Assembly: GCF_025340265.1 (NCBI RefSeq)
Contig: NZ_CP022708.1
Span: 1,082,501 to 1,146,500, forward strand
Length of the DNA stretch: 64,000 nucleotides
Direction of reading: 5' to 3'
Source of the DNA: Novosphingobium sp. 9
GTDB taxonomy: Bacteria > Pseudomonadota > Alphaproteobacteria > Sphingomonadales > Sphingomonadaceae
Part shown: positions 56,369 to 64,000 of the stretch, one piece after another
How positions within the stretch are numbered: the stretch's first letter is position 1
Layout: every line of letters starts with the position of its first letter
The notes under the pieces: generated by a model
Told to the model about the DNA's origin: nothing
Databases searched by the model: none
The model's input: the letters and a program-made list of their open reading frames with translations, nothing else
Position numbers and translations under genes: made by a program

Positions 56369-58323
56369 CGCGCCATCTCTTCCCGGCGTTCCTCGATCCG
56401 TCGCACGATCCGGCCGCGCCGCCATCCGCTCCCCACGCGTCCGGCCAAGGCCAGCAGACCGCCGAGCGCGACCAGCACCCCGCCCAGCCAGATCAGCGAC
56501 ACGAACGGCTTCCACCACAGCCGCAGCTGCCAGCGGCCATCGTCGGTCTGCTCACCCAGCACGGTATAGAGCTGCCCGTTCCAACGGGTATGGAGCGCCG
56601 TCTCGCTGGTGCCTTGTGGTGGCGCCCAGAACATGCGCGCCTGCGGTTGGAGGTGAACAGGCGCCCCGCCGCGATAGCGTGCGTCGAGTTCGGCCTCCAG
56701 CGCGGTCCAGTTCGGCCCGGCCTGCGGCTCAATGGCGGCAAGCCGCACGCTCCACGGGCCTACTTGCGTACTCTGTCCGGGCTTCAGGGCAACGAGACGC
56801 TCGATGGTCCAGGTGCTCTCGCAGCCCATGCCGATCAGCGCGACGCCGATCCCGAAGTGCGCGATCACCATGCCCCACAGCGGCAGCGGCGCCTTCAGGC
56901 GGCGACGCGAGACCAGCGGCATCCACGAAGCCACGGCAAGCCCTGCCCCCAGCACCAGCACGAGGAACGGCAGCACGCTCGCCCCGCCCCACACCAGCAC
57001 GGCGATGACGGCCAGCGCGATCATGATCGCCGCGCCGGTCAGCAGCGGCAGCACGCGCGGCAATGTGTCGCGGCGCCAGCGCAGCAGCGGCCCGACCATC
57101 AGCACCACCAGCATCGGCACCGCGAACAGTGCCGAGACCGGGTTGAAGTAGGGCGGCCCCACCGAGACCCGCTCGCCCATGGCCTCGGCCACCAGCGGAT
57201 AGAGCGTACCGAACAGCACGATCGCCAGGATCGCCGTCAGCAGTACATTGTTGAGCACCAGCGCGCCCTCGCGGCTCACCGGCTCGAAGCGCGCGCCTTC
57301 GTGGATGCGCCCGGCGCGCAAGGCGAACAGCAGCAGCGCGCCGCCGATGTAGAGCGCCAGCAGCCCAAGAATGAAGGTGCCGCGCGTCGGATCGACGGCA
57401 AAGGCATGGACGCTGGTCAGAATGCCCGAGCGCACCAGGAACGTGCCGATCATCGACATCGAGAAGGCGATCACCCCCAGCATCACCGTCCACACCCGCA
57501 GCGCATCGCGCGAGGCCAGCACATTCACCGAGTGGAACAACGCGGTCGCCGCCAGCCAGGGCATCAGCGAGGCGTTCTCTACCGGGTCCCAGAACCACCA
57601 GCCGCCCCAGCCCAGTTCGTAATAGGCCCAGTACGAGCCCAAGGTGATGCCCAGCGTCAGGAAGATCCATGCGCCCAGCACCCAGGGCCGCATCGCCACG
57701 GCAAAGGCACGCCCCGCCTCGCCGCTCGCCAGCGCGCCCACCGCAAAGCTGAAGGCGATCGAGAGCCCGACATAGCCCAGGTACAGCGTGGGCGGATGGA
57801 ACGCGAGGCCCATGTCCTGCAACAGCGGGTTGAGCCCCATGCCCGCAGGCGGCGCCGGATCGAGCCGGGCGAACGGGTTCGAGGCCAGCAGCAGGAAGGC
57901 ATAGAAGCCAAGGCTGACGAAGGCCTGCGCCGCCAGCGTCATGCGCATCGTGCGTTCGGGCAGGCGATGCTCCAGCAGCGCGACCAGCGCACCGGCAAGG
58001 CCCATCACTGCCACCCACAGCAGCATCGAGCCCTCGTGGTTGCCCCAGGTCGAGGCAAGCCGGAAGATCAGCGGCTTGTCCGCGCTCGAATCGCTGGCGA
58101 CCAGCGCCACCGACAGGTCCGTCGCGACGAAGCACCAGGCAAGGCACGCGAAGGCCGCCAGTACCAGCACGCCCTGCACGACCGCTGCCGGGCGGGCGAG
58201 CGCGCCGAAGGCTGCACTCTCCTCATTGTCACCGCCCCGCGTCGACAGCACCCCTGCCAGCAATTGCAGCAGCGCCAGCGCCGCGGCCATCCACAGGGCA
58301 GCAAGGCCCAGTTCCGCGATCAT
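56365..58323 (-). CDS. ccmF: CcmF, haem lyase subunit
   Basis: 652 residues, full length. The WWD haem-handling motif is GWGGWWFWDPVENASLMPWL, and about fifteen membrane spans are visible. The conserved HEGSMLLWV and SVHAFAVDPTRG segments are present. With CcmH/I it attaches haem b to CXXCH apocytochromes. It would be needed for the triheme cytochrome encoded upstream at 59900-61330. Confidence 0.96.
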   Translation of the reverse strand: MIAELGLAALWMAAALALLQLLAGVLSTRGGDNEESAAFGALARPAAVVQGVLVLAAFACLAWCFVATDLSVALVASDSSADKPLIFRLASTWGNHEGSMLLWVAVMGLAGALVALLEHRLPERTMRMTLAAQAFVSLGFYAFLLLASNPFARLDPAPPAGMGLNPLLQDMGLAFHPPTLYLGYVGLSIAFSFAVGALASGEAGRAFAVAMRPWVLGAWIFLTLGITLGSYWAYYELGWGGWWFWDPVENASLMPWLAATALFHSVNVLASRDALRVWTVMLGVIAFSMSMIGTFLVRSGILTSVHAFAVDPTRGTFILGLLALYIGGALLLFALRAGRIHEGARFEPVSREGALVLNNVLLTAILAIVLFGTLYPLVAEAMGERVSVGPPYFNPVSALFAVPMLVVLMVGPLLRWRRDTLPRVLPLLTGAAIMIALAVIAVLVWGGASVLPFLVLVLGAGLAVASWMPLVSRRRLKAPLPLWGMVIAHFGIGVALIGMGCESTWTIERLVALKPGQSTQVGPWSVRLAAIEPQAGPNWTALEAELDARYRGGAPVHLQPQARMFWAPPQGTSETALHTRWNGQLYTVLGEQTDDGRWQLRLWWKPFVSLIWLGGVLVALGGLLALAGRVGSGWRRGRIVRRIEERREEMAR

Positions 58324-58784
58324 TGCGTGTGTTCCACGAGTTCGTGTGCCTCTTGGGCGCTCATGCTCGCCATCTCGCGCGGCACGTACTTCTCGTCATG
58401 CTTGGCCAGAAGCTGCGTCGCCACGAACAGGTCGTGCTCCGCCTCCATGTGCCCCTGTGCCACCACGCCCGATCCCTCGACGAACAGCGAAGGAACGATG
58501 CCGGTGAAGCGCACGGGTACGTTCACCTTGCCGTCGGTCACCTCGAAGGCCACCGTCACGCCGTCGGCCAGCGTGTGCAGCGAGCCGCGCCGCACCATGC
58601 CGCCAAGGCGGACCTCCTGATCGGGCTTGGGCGGATGGGCGAGGATCTCTGCCGGGAGATAGAAATAGCTCGCCTCGCTGCGCAGCGCCCAGGCGGCCAG
58701 CAGCCCTGCCCCCAGCAGCGCCGCAATCGCCAGCAACACCAGCACCATGCGCTGGTTGCGCGCCTTCAGAACAGACGTCCGCAT
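58320..58784 (-). CDS. ccmE: CcmE, haem chaperone
   Basis: 154 residues. One N-terminal membrane anchor; OB-fold body with RLGGMVRRGSL and the haem-binding segment LLAKHDEKYVP, where the His covalently carries haem before its transfer to CcmF. ATGA overlaps with ccmD and ccmF. Confidence 0.95.
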   Translation of the reverse strand: MRTSVLKARNQRMVLVLLAIAALLGAGLLAAWALRSEASYFYLPAEILAHPPKPDQEVRLGGMVRRGSLHTLADGVTVAFEVTDGKVNVPVRFTGIVPSLFVEGSGVVAQGHMEAEHDLFVATQLLAKHDEKYVPREMASMSAQEAHELVEHTQ

Positions 58785-58927
58785 CAGCGACGACGCTTGA
58801 TCTTGTCGCGGCGCGCCTCGGCCCGCTTCATCGTCCACAGCGACCAGGCGACCAGCGCGATCGTCGCGCCCAGCGCCACGCCATAGGCGGCGATCACATA
58901 GGGCCAAGCATCGAAGGCCGCGCGCAT
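58784..58927 (-). CDS. ccmD: CcmD, small membrane subunit
   Basis: 47 residues: a single membrane span (YVIAAYGVALGATIALVAW) followed by a basic cytoplasmic tail (KRAEARRDKIKRRR). CcmD helps release holo-CcmE from the CcmABC complex. It was found from operon context and the ATGA overlaps with ccmC and ccmE. Confidence 0.9.
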   Translation of the reverse strand: MRAAFDAWPYVIAAYGVALGATIALVAWSLWTMKRAEARRDKIKRRR

Positions 58928-59664
58928 CAGGCCGCCTCCTCGCCCAGCGCCATGCGGCGCAGGCGCGCATCGGCCTGCCGGTCCGCCAGGATCGCGCGCA
59001 TCCGCGCCAGCACGCAGGCTGCAAAGATCAGTGTGAAGCCCAGCGTCGCTGCGAACAGCGGATAGAGAAAGATCGGCGCGATGGCCGACTTGCCCAGCGT
59101 GATGCTGGGCGGCTGATGCTGGCTGTTCCACCAGATCACCGAATAGTGGATGATCGGCAGGTTCACCGTGCCCACCAGCCCGAACAGGGCAGGCGCCAGC
59201 GGCGGCTCACCGCCCACCGACGCCTCATCGCTCGCCCGCGCCAGCGCAATCCACGCAAGGTAAAGCAGCAGCAGCACCAGCATACTGGTCAGCCGACCGT
59301 CCCACACCCACCAGGCACCCCACGCCGGACGCCCCCACAACGAGCCCGTCGCCAGACACACGGCGGTAAACACCGCCCCCGGCACCGCGCAGGCCCGCGC
59401 CGCCACCGGTGCCAGCGGATGGCGCCATACGACCTGCGAAAAACTCCCCGCCGCAATCCCCGACCACCCCGCCATGCCCAGCCACGCCGCAGGCACATGC
59501 AGGAAAATGATCCGCACCGTGTCCCCCTGAAGCCGCTCCGGCGGAACACAAAACAGCCCGAACACCAACGCCCCGCCCGCCAGCACGACACCGCCGATCA
59601 GGCACACCGGCAGCAAAACCCGCGCCAGACGCAAAAAACGAGCCGGATTCGCCAAACCGTGCAT
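58927..59664 (-). CDS. ccmC: CcmC, haem exporter/handling protein
   Basis: 245 residues from MHGLANPARFLRLARVL, the canonical beginning; in-frame ATGs at 59694/59691 would add ten residues. The WWD motif is WGAWWVWDGRLTSMLVLL, and six membrane spans are visible. It loads haem onto CcmE. First gene of this operon; ccmA and ccmB, usually in the same pathway cluster, are not in the window. Confidence 0.95.
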   Translation of the reverse strand: MHGLANPARFLRLARVLLPVCLIGGVVLAGGALVFGLFCVPPERLQGDTVRIIFLHVPAAWLGMAGWSGIAAGSFSQVVWRHPLAPVAARACAVPGAVFTAVCLATGSLWGRPAWGAWWVWDGRLTSMLVLLLLYLAWIALARASDEASVGGEPPLAPALFGLVGTVNLPIIHYSVIWWNSQHQPPSITLGKSAIAPIFLYPLFAATLGFTLIFAACVLARMRAILADRQADARLRRMALGEEAA

Positions 59665-59812
59665 GCCGGAAGCTCTAGGGGCGGAACTCATCAACGATCT
59701 CGATTAATTCTTGCAGGCGTGAAGACGTCATTCACGCCTATCACTTCCCTCGCGCGTGTCGCGGAAAAACTGCGCGGGCCTTCATGGACACAGCGGTCAT
59801 TCCAGACGAAAC

Positions 59813-59841
59813 GGAGCCCTCCGAAATGTCCGGAAGGCTCC
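59813..59841 (-). terminator. Hairpin after the cytochrome gene
   Basis: GGAGCC-c-TCCG (59813-59823) pairs with CGGA-a-GGCTCC (59831-59841) about 60 bases beyond the cytochrome stop, before the ccm operon on the same strand. It probably separates the two units. Confidence 0.55.
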
Positions 59842-59899
59842 CTAAGGTTCAGGAGAGCAAGGCTGAAAAAGGCATTTCCAGCCTCAATCCTGCCAACCT

Positions 59900-61330
59900 T
59901 TATGCCGTGCGCCTGGCTGCTCGGCGCTGCCCCCTGCGGATCGCGAAGAAGGACAGCGCTGCGAACACGGCAGCCGCAAGGCCCATCAGCCACGGCATGA
60001 TCTTCAACAGCAAGGGCTTACCCCCGCCTGCACGCGCAGTAGCGACCATGTCCTTGGTCACAAGCGTGTCAGGGCGACCGAAGCGCTGCAACACATGATT
60101 GGCAACGGCAGCAATCTGTTCGTCGGTCATCTGATTGGCGAATGCCGGCATGAAGGCATGGCCCACGCCGCTCTCGCGGTCGACACCGCCAAGGATCGTC
60201 ATGACGAGGTTGGCGGGATTAACCGCACCGGTCGTCACGCTGCCCACCAGCGGCGGATAGAAATGATCCTTCGTGCCCTTGCCGTCCATCCCGTGGCACG
60301 AGGCACAGGCGCCATCATACAGGAACGCACCATCGGTGGTCGAACTGTCCGAATAGGAAGCCTCGGTCGCCCCGTTGCCCGGCTCATAGGCTGCCAGCTT
60401 CACCGGCCGCGTCTCGGTCCAGCCGAAAGCGGGACGAGTGTCGCGTGGGTCACGGATGGGCTGGCTGGCCTTGAGATAAGCCGCGATCGCGACAAGATCG
60501 GCTTCGGGCAGATGCTGCAGCGAATGCTCGACCGCTTCGGCCATGCCGCCAGCCGCGATGCCCTTGCCCGGTGCACGACCGTCACGCAGATAGGCAACGA
60601 GATCGGCCTGACTCCAGCCGCCAATGCCGCTGATCGGGTCCGACGTGATATTCGGAGCGTGCCAGCCGCTGAGATCGGCACCGCCAAGCGCTTCGCTGGG
60701 CTTTTCGGCCATCAGCATGTTACGCGGCGTGTGACACGAACCACAGTGCCCCAGCGTCTCGACAAGATACTGACCGCGCTGTGCTTCCGGAGACAGGTTC
60801 GCGGTAGCCTTGAAAGGCTTATCCGAGGTGAACAGCCAGTTCCACGGCCCCATCAGCATGCGAATACCGAAGGGGAACGGCAGATGCGTTTCCGCCGCCT
60901 TGGTGTCCACCGGCTTCACGCCGTGCATGAAGTAAGCGTAGAGCGCCTGCATGTCCGCCGTGCTGATGCCCTGATAATCGGTATAGGGCATCGCCGGATA
61001 GAGGTTTGCGCCGTCGGGACGCTTGCCCTTGCGCATGGCATTGTCGAAGTCGGCAAAGCTCCAGCCGCCGATGCCCGCGCTCTTGGAAGGCGTAATGTTG
61101 GGGGCCACGATATCGCCCAGTGGCGAGGCGATCTTGTAGCCGCCGACATATGGCGCACCGTGCGTTTCGACCGCGCGGTGACAGGCCGCGCAGTCACCCG
61201 CGTTGGCGACCACGGCACCGCGTGCGACCAGCGCCGGATCGGTAAAGTCGGGGCCCGCGTCCTGTGCGAGAACGGGAGCGGATGTCGCCAGCGCGAGGCA
61301 GGCGGCCGTCATGGCGAAAAGGGATTTCAT
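59900..61330 (-). CDS. Triheme cytochrome c subunit of a FAD-dependent dehydrogenase
   Basis: 476 residues. Signal peptide (CLALATSAPVLAQ), three haem motifs CAACH (47-51), CGSCH and CASCH, and a C-terminal membrane anchor (LKIMPWLMGLAAAVFAALSFFAI). This is the cytochrome (beta) subunit layout of membrane-bound gluconate, sorbitol and FAD-glucose dehydrogenases. It carries electrons from the flavoprotein encoded four bases upstream to ubiquinone. Maturation needs the Ccm system encoded next door. Confidence 0.93.
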   Translation of the reverse strand: MKSLFAMTAACLALATSAPVLAQDAGPDFTDPALVARGAVVANAGDCAACHRAVETHGAPYVGGYKIASPLGDIVAPNITPSKSAGIGGWSFADFDNAMRKGKRPDGANLYPAMPYTDYQGISTADMQALYAYFMHGVKPVDTKAAETHLPFPFGIRMLMGPWNWLFTSDKPFKATANLSPEAQRGQYLVETLGHCGSCHTPRNMLMAEKPSEALGGADLSGWHAPNITSDPISGIGGWSQADLVAYLRDGRAPGKGIAAGGMAEAVEHSLQHLPEADLVAIAAYLKASQPIRDPRDTRPAFGWTETRPVKLAAYEPGNGATEASYSDSSTTDGAFLYDGACASCHGMDGKGTKDHFYPPLVGSVTTGAVNPANLVMTILGGVDRESGVGHAFMPAFANQMTDEQIAAVANHVLQRFGRPDTLVTKDMVATARAGGGKPLLLKIMPWLMGLAAAVFAALSFFAIRRGQRRAARRTA

Positions 61331-61334
61331 CGCG

Positions 61335-62924
61335 TCAGACCTCCTTCGCGATCGTGTCGGCGATGCGGATCGAGAGCGCCACGCCGGTCAGCGTGGGGTT
61401 GATCACGCCCGAGGCGGGAATCACGCCGGTGGTCGCAAGGAAGAGATTGTCATGGTCATGCGTGCGGCAGTCGCCGTCCACCACGGAGTCCTTCGGATCA
61501 GCGCCCATGATGACCGAGCCCATAAGGTGATCACGGTTCTGCCAGCCTTCGCTGATGTCGATCAGTTGACCGTTCATGCCCTTCACGAATGTATGGAAGT
61601 CCGCCTCTGCGTGCGGCCTTGCCGCCGCCACGTAGTCATCGACATCGTAGTGGACGGTCAGCGTCGGGATGCCGAGCGCATCGCGCTTGGTCGGGTGCGG
61701 CTGCACGCGGTTCGTGGGATGCGGGAGCATCTCGAACACGGTCGAGAACTCGACCCAGCGCGAGGCCTCGTCACGGATGCGACGGTCCAGTTCGGGGCCG
61801 AGCACACCCTGATCGATCAGGCGCTTGGCGACTTCCGGGTTCGGAACCGGGTTGGCGATGGCGTGCTTGATCGCAGCATATTCGCGGCGATGCTCACCAT
61901 CGCGGCGGTTGAAGATGCCGCCCTGCTGAACCGCGCCGCGACCGCCCCAGACCTCTTCGTCGGCCAGGAAGTGCATACCGATACCGGTATGATCCATCAG
62001 GTTGCGGCCAACCTGATCGGACGAGTTGGCAACGTCCGACATCAGCAGAAGCTTGGGCGTTTCCAGGCCGTGCGCGGCCACCACGAAGTACCGTGCGGTG
62101 AGGCGTACATCCTCGCCCTTCGAGGTGCGGTAATGAACCGCAACGATCTTGCCGTTCGCGCCCTTTTCCAGCTTGTAGGCCGTCGCATCGGTCAGCAGCT
62201 TGGCGCCTGCAGCTTCCGCATGGTCGGCATGGAAGCCGCCCGAATACATCGCACCGATCGGGCACACCGGCATGCAGTTGTTGTTGCCAGCGCAGGCCGG
62301 ACGCCCGTCGTAGGGCTTGGTCACGCGCGCGTTGGGCTCGTGAATGAAGTTGAAGCCGAGCGGCGAGAGGCGTGCCTCAAGGCGCTGGAACATGTAGGTC
62401 TTGCCCTCGGGCGGCAGCGGATAAGGCTTGGAGCGCGGCGGGAAAGCCGGACCGCCCTGTCCGCTCTGGTCCTGCTCGTCGGAACCAACCACGCCCAGCG
62501 CTTCCTCGGCGCGCTGATACCAGGGCTCCAGATCGTCATAGCTGATCGGCCAGTCGCGGCCGACGCCATAGGTCGACTTGAGCTTCATGTCCGCGGGCAG
62601 ATAACGCCAGGTCGCCGCAGCCCAGTGCCAGGTGGTGCCGCCGACCAGCTTGAGCATGCCCGGACGCAAGGCGAACGAGCCGGTGTTCTCAAGATACTCC
62701 TCGGACTCGGTGGTCATCGCCCACTCGGCGTCGGGATAAGGGCGATTGTAGTCCGAGCGGCGCGAGGAATTGCGCGAGTTCTGGACGATCTTCCAGCGCG
62801 GGATACGCAGCCCCGCCTCCAGCAGGATCACCGACTTGCCGGCCTTCGCCAGTTCATACGCCGCGTTGGAGCCCAGCGCGCCGGAGCCGACGACAATCAC
62901 GTCCGCATCATACGTTTCGGCCAT
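61335..62924 (-). CDS. GMC-type FAD/Fe-S dehydrogenase catalytic subunit (FAD-glucose/sorbitol dehydrogenase-like)
   Basis: 529 residues from MAETYDADVIVVGSGALGSN, with the FAD-binding GSGALGSNAAYELAKAG. CAGNNNCMPVCPIGA matches the three-cysteine signature of the 3Fe-4S site in the FAD-glucose dehydrogenase alpha subunit. A C-terminal ASGVINPTLTG, typical of GMC enzymes, is also present. It oxidises a sugar or polyol at the periplasmic face. No export signal of its own: the partner small subunit is expected to carry it through the Tat pathway. The exact sugar is unknown. Confidence 0.9.
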   Translation of the reverse strand: MAETYDADVIVVGSGALGSNAAYELAKAGKSVILLEAGLRIPRWKIVQNSRNSSRRSDYNRPYPDAEWAMTTESEEYLENTGSFALRPGMLKLVGGTTWHWAAATWRYLPADMKLKSTYGVGRDWPISYDDLEPWYQRAEEALGVVGSDEQDQSGQGGPAFPPRSKPYPLPPEGKTYMFQRLEARLSPLGFNFIHEPNARVTKPYDGRPACAGNNNCMPVCPIGAMYSGGFHADHAEAAGAKLLTDATAYKLEKGANGKIVAVHYRTSKGEDVRLTARYFVVAAHGLETPKLLLMSDVANSSDQVGRNLMDHTGIGMHFLADEEVWGGRGAVQQGGIFNRRDGEHRREYAAIKHAIANPVPNPEVAKRLIDQGVLGPELDRRIRDEASRWVEFSTVFEMLPHPTNRVQPHPTKRDALGIPTLTVHYDVDDYVAAARPHAEADFHTFVKGMNGQLIDISEGWQNRDHLMGSVIMGADPKDSVVDGDCRTHDHDNLFLATTGVIPASGVINPTLTGVALSIRIADTIAKEV

Positions 62925-62926
62925 GA

Positions 62927-63579
62927 TTATACTTTCCCTGCTCGATCGGCGGCAGAATTGGAGGAATGGGCAGAGCCCTGCCATTCGGGGATGCTCCTGG
63001 GACCGCGCGGCACCGGCGTTCCGGCAGGCGGGTTGACCCAGAAATTGGTGCCGCCGCGTGCGTAGGTGGGGATCACCGTCGCATCGATAGTGGGGCGCCA
63101 CATCAAGGCGCCCGTGAACGTCACGAAGCCGGTGGTGTCCTTGTGTCCTTCCGAAGGGGGCCTGCCCGTGAAGCCGAGATAGAACGCCGCAGTGATGGTG
63201 CGCGCGGTTGCCAGCAAGGCCTCATCCTTGCTGACCGACGCCGCCAGGAAGGCAGCCATGTCCTGCACACCCGAGGACGTGATCGCCGCGCTCAGCCGCT
63301 CTGCGGCGCGGGGAAACTCGCGGTCGAGCGTCGAAAGCTGGGTCCATGCCCGCATGACGGCCACGTCATCGGTCAGCGGCGCGCTGGTGACGAAACGGCT
63401 TGCATGAAGGAATGCGCCGCTCGGCTTTGCCGCTTGGGCCTGCGCGAGCAGCGCATCGACAGAAAAGCCGCTGCCTGCAAGAAAGGCAACACCGCCGATA
63501 CCGGCAAGCAGGTCGCGTCGCCGGAATGCGGCAAAGGGGTGGCGGCGAAAGTCGAACGACTCGCCTTGGCTTGTGTCAT
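62927..63579 (-). CDS. Small (gamma) subunit of the dehydrogenase, Tat-signal-bearing (frameshifted as read)
   Basis: The ATG at 63579 starts MTQAKASRSTFAATP; one base added to the GGGG run 63536-63539 joins it to FAAFRRRDLLAGIGGVAFLAG, a twin-arginine signal, and gives 217 residues. The rest fits the FAD-SLDH small-subunit family, including FYLGFTGRP and TNFWVNPPAGTPVP. It chaperones the catalytic subunit and hitches it through Tat. Without the correction the Tat signal has no start codon, so the whole complex would be mislocalised. Confidence 0.83.
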
Positions 63580-63703
63580 GGGGCGCTTCTCACGTTTTCG
63601 TGGCCAGATTTGGCCTTGCCCCTGCCTCTGCCTCCCTTGCTGCGCATTTTCCAGCCCTCCCGAATGTTCGCATCGCGAAGGCTGCCTCCCGAAATCGCGA
63701 AGA

Positions 63704-64000
63704 TTAAGTGTAGGCGCTTTCTATTTCGGGATAGCGCATCACTTCGCGCCGCAACTCGTCCTGAAGGAAATCGACAAAGGCGCGGATACGCGCGGGCTGG
63801 TGATGGCGTGAGGCGAACACGGCCTGGATCGGGATCGCCGGAGGCACCCAGCCCGGAAGCAGTTCGACAAGGCGCCCCGTCGCGAGATCCTCACGCGAAT
63901 CCCATATCGACTTCAGCGCAATTCCCGCGCCACCCAGACAAGCGGCATGCGCCGCAGCCCCATCGTTGGCCAGCAGCGTCCAGCCCACTTCGACGCCGAT
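63704..64000 (-). CDS. LysR-family regulator, C-terminal part
   Basis: The frame is open at the right edge, so only the last 98 residues are visible. They match the end of the LysR effector-binding domain (GAGIALKSIWDSREDLATGRLVELLPGW and RIRAFVDFLQDELRRE). The DNA-binding part lies outside. It is upstream of the dehydrogenase genes in the same direction; a role in their control is possible. Confidence 0.85.
   Translation of the reverse strand: MGVEVGWTLLANDGAAAHAACLGGAGIALKSIWDSREDLATGRLVELLPGWVPPAIPIQAVFASRHHQPARIRAFVDFLQDELRREVMRYPEIESAYT

Noticed and set aside
56350..58620. Long plus-strand open frame opposite ccmF and ccmE
   Set aside because: Low-complexity Gln/Arg/His-rich translation, no domain; the ccm genes are certain.
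1..64000. Mobile element, prophage, CRISPR array, tRNA or rRNA
   Set aside because: No transposase, integrase, terminal repeats, spaced repeats or RNA-gene signatures were seen.

Overview
The window is about 64 kb of GC-rich, gene-dense alphaproteobacterial DNA. Two large TonB-dependent receptors, a NodT-type outer-membrane efflux factor, a FAD/Fe-S/cytochrome c sugar-type dehydrogenase and the overall protein style point to a sphingomonad (Novosphingobium- or Sphingobium-like). That placement is inference from family resemblance. No rRNA, tRNA, CRISPR, transposase or integrase was seen.

Layout. (1) 1-2.1 kb: end of an MFS permease and a MlaA-like protein. (2) 2.1-9.6 kb: a complete histidine-utilisation locus, hutC-hutF on the minus strand divergent from hutI-hutH-hutG-hutU, with a HutC-type operator between them; HutF plus HutG gives the five-step route through formylglutamate. 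(3) 9.7-15.6 kb: a hybrid sensor kinase, a gamma-glutamylcyclotransferase-like protein, an M24 peptidase-fold protein, MoeA and a LysR regulator. (4) 15.7-25.9 kb: Old Yellow Enzyme, Tat-exported hydrolase, small exported ABM-like protein and TetR, then a TetR-boxed RND efflux operon with an unknown 132-residue protein translationally coupled to the adaptor. (5) 25.9-54.6 kb: a region rich in peptide and amino-acid genes. It has two TonB receptors, a PLP aminotransferase, an M61 peptidase, two Lrp/AsnC regulators, an EamA exporter, an ornithine-cyclodeaminase-like protein, an exported amidohydrolase, three S10 serine carboxypeptidases, a Tat-exported class V PLP enzyme, an APC permease, a prolyl oligopeptidase and an alpha-amino-acid ester hydrolase; rpoD and a glycine/arginine-rich double cold-shock protein sit inside it. 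(6) 54.7-59.7 kb: ccmCDEFGHI, every junction an ATGA overlap. (7) 59.9-63.6 kb: a three-subunit FAD dehydrogenase whose triheme cytochrome depends on such a maturation system, followed by a partial LysR regulator.

How the genes work together. The hut genes turn histidine into glutamate. The peptidase region reads as a peptide-scavenging programme: TonB import, periplasmic hydrolysis by S10, S9, M61 and AEH-type enzymes, inner-membrane uptake by the APC permease, amino-acid conversion, and Lrp-type control. The ccm operon and the dehydrogenase serve periplasmic electron transfer.

Quality warning. Twelve genes are interrupted, or their ends displaced, at a short G/C run. In eleven of them adding one G/C restores a full-length family member; the twelfth (the permease) needs two added or one removed. 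Such a consistent pattern is most easily explained by consensus errors in the sequence rather than by gene decay, so these genes are annotated over their full restored extents (the LysR gene at 14.5-15.6 kb is given as read).
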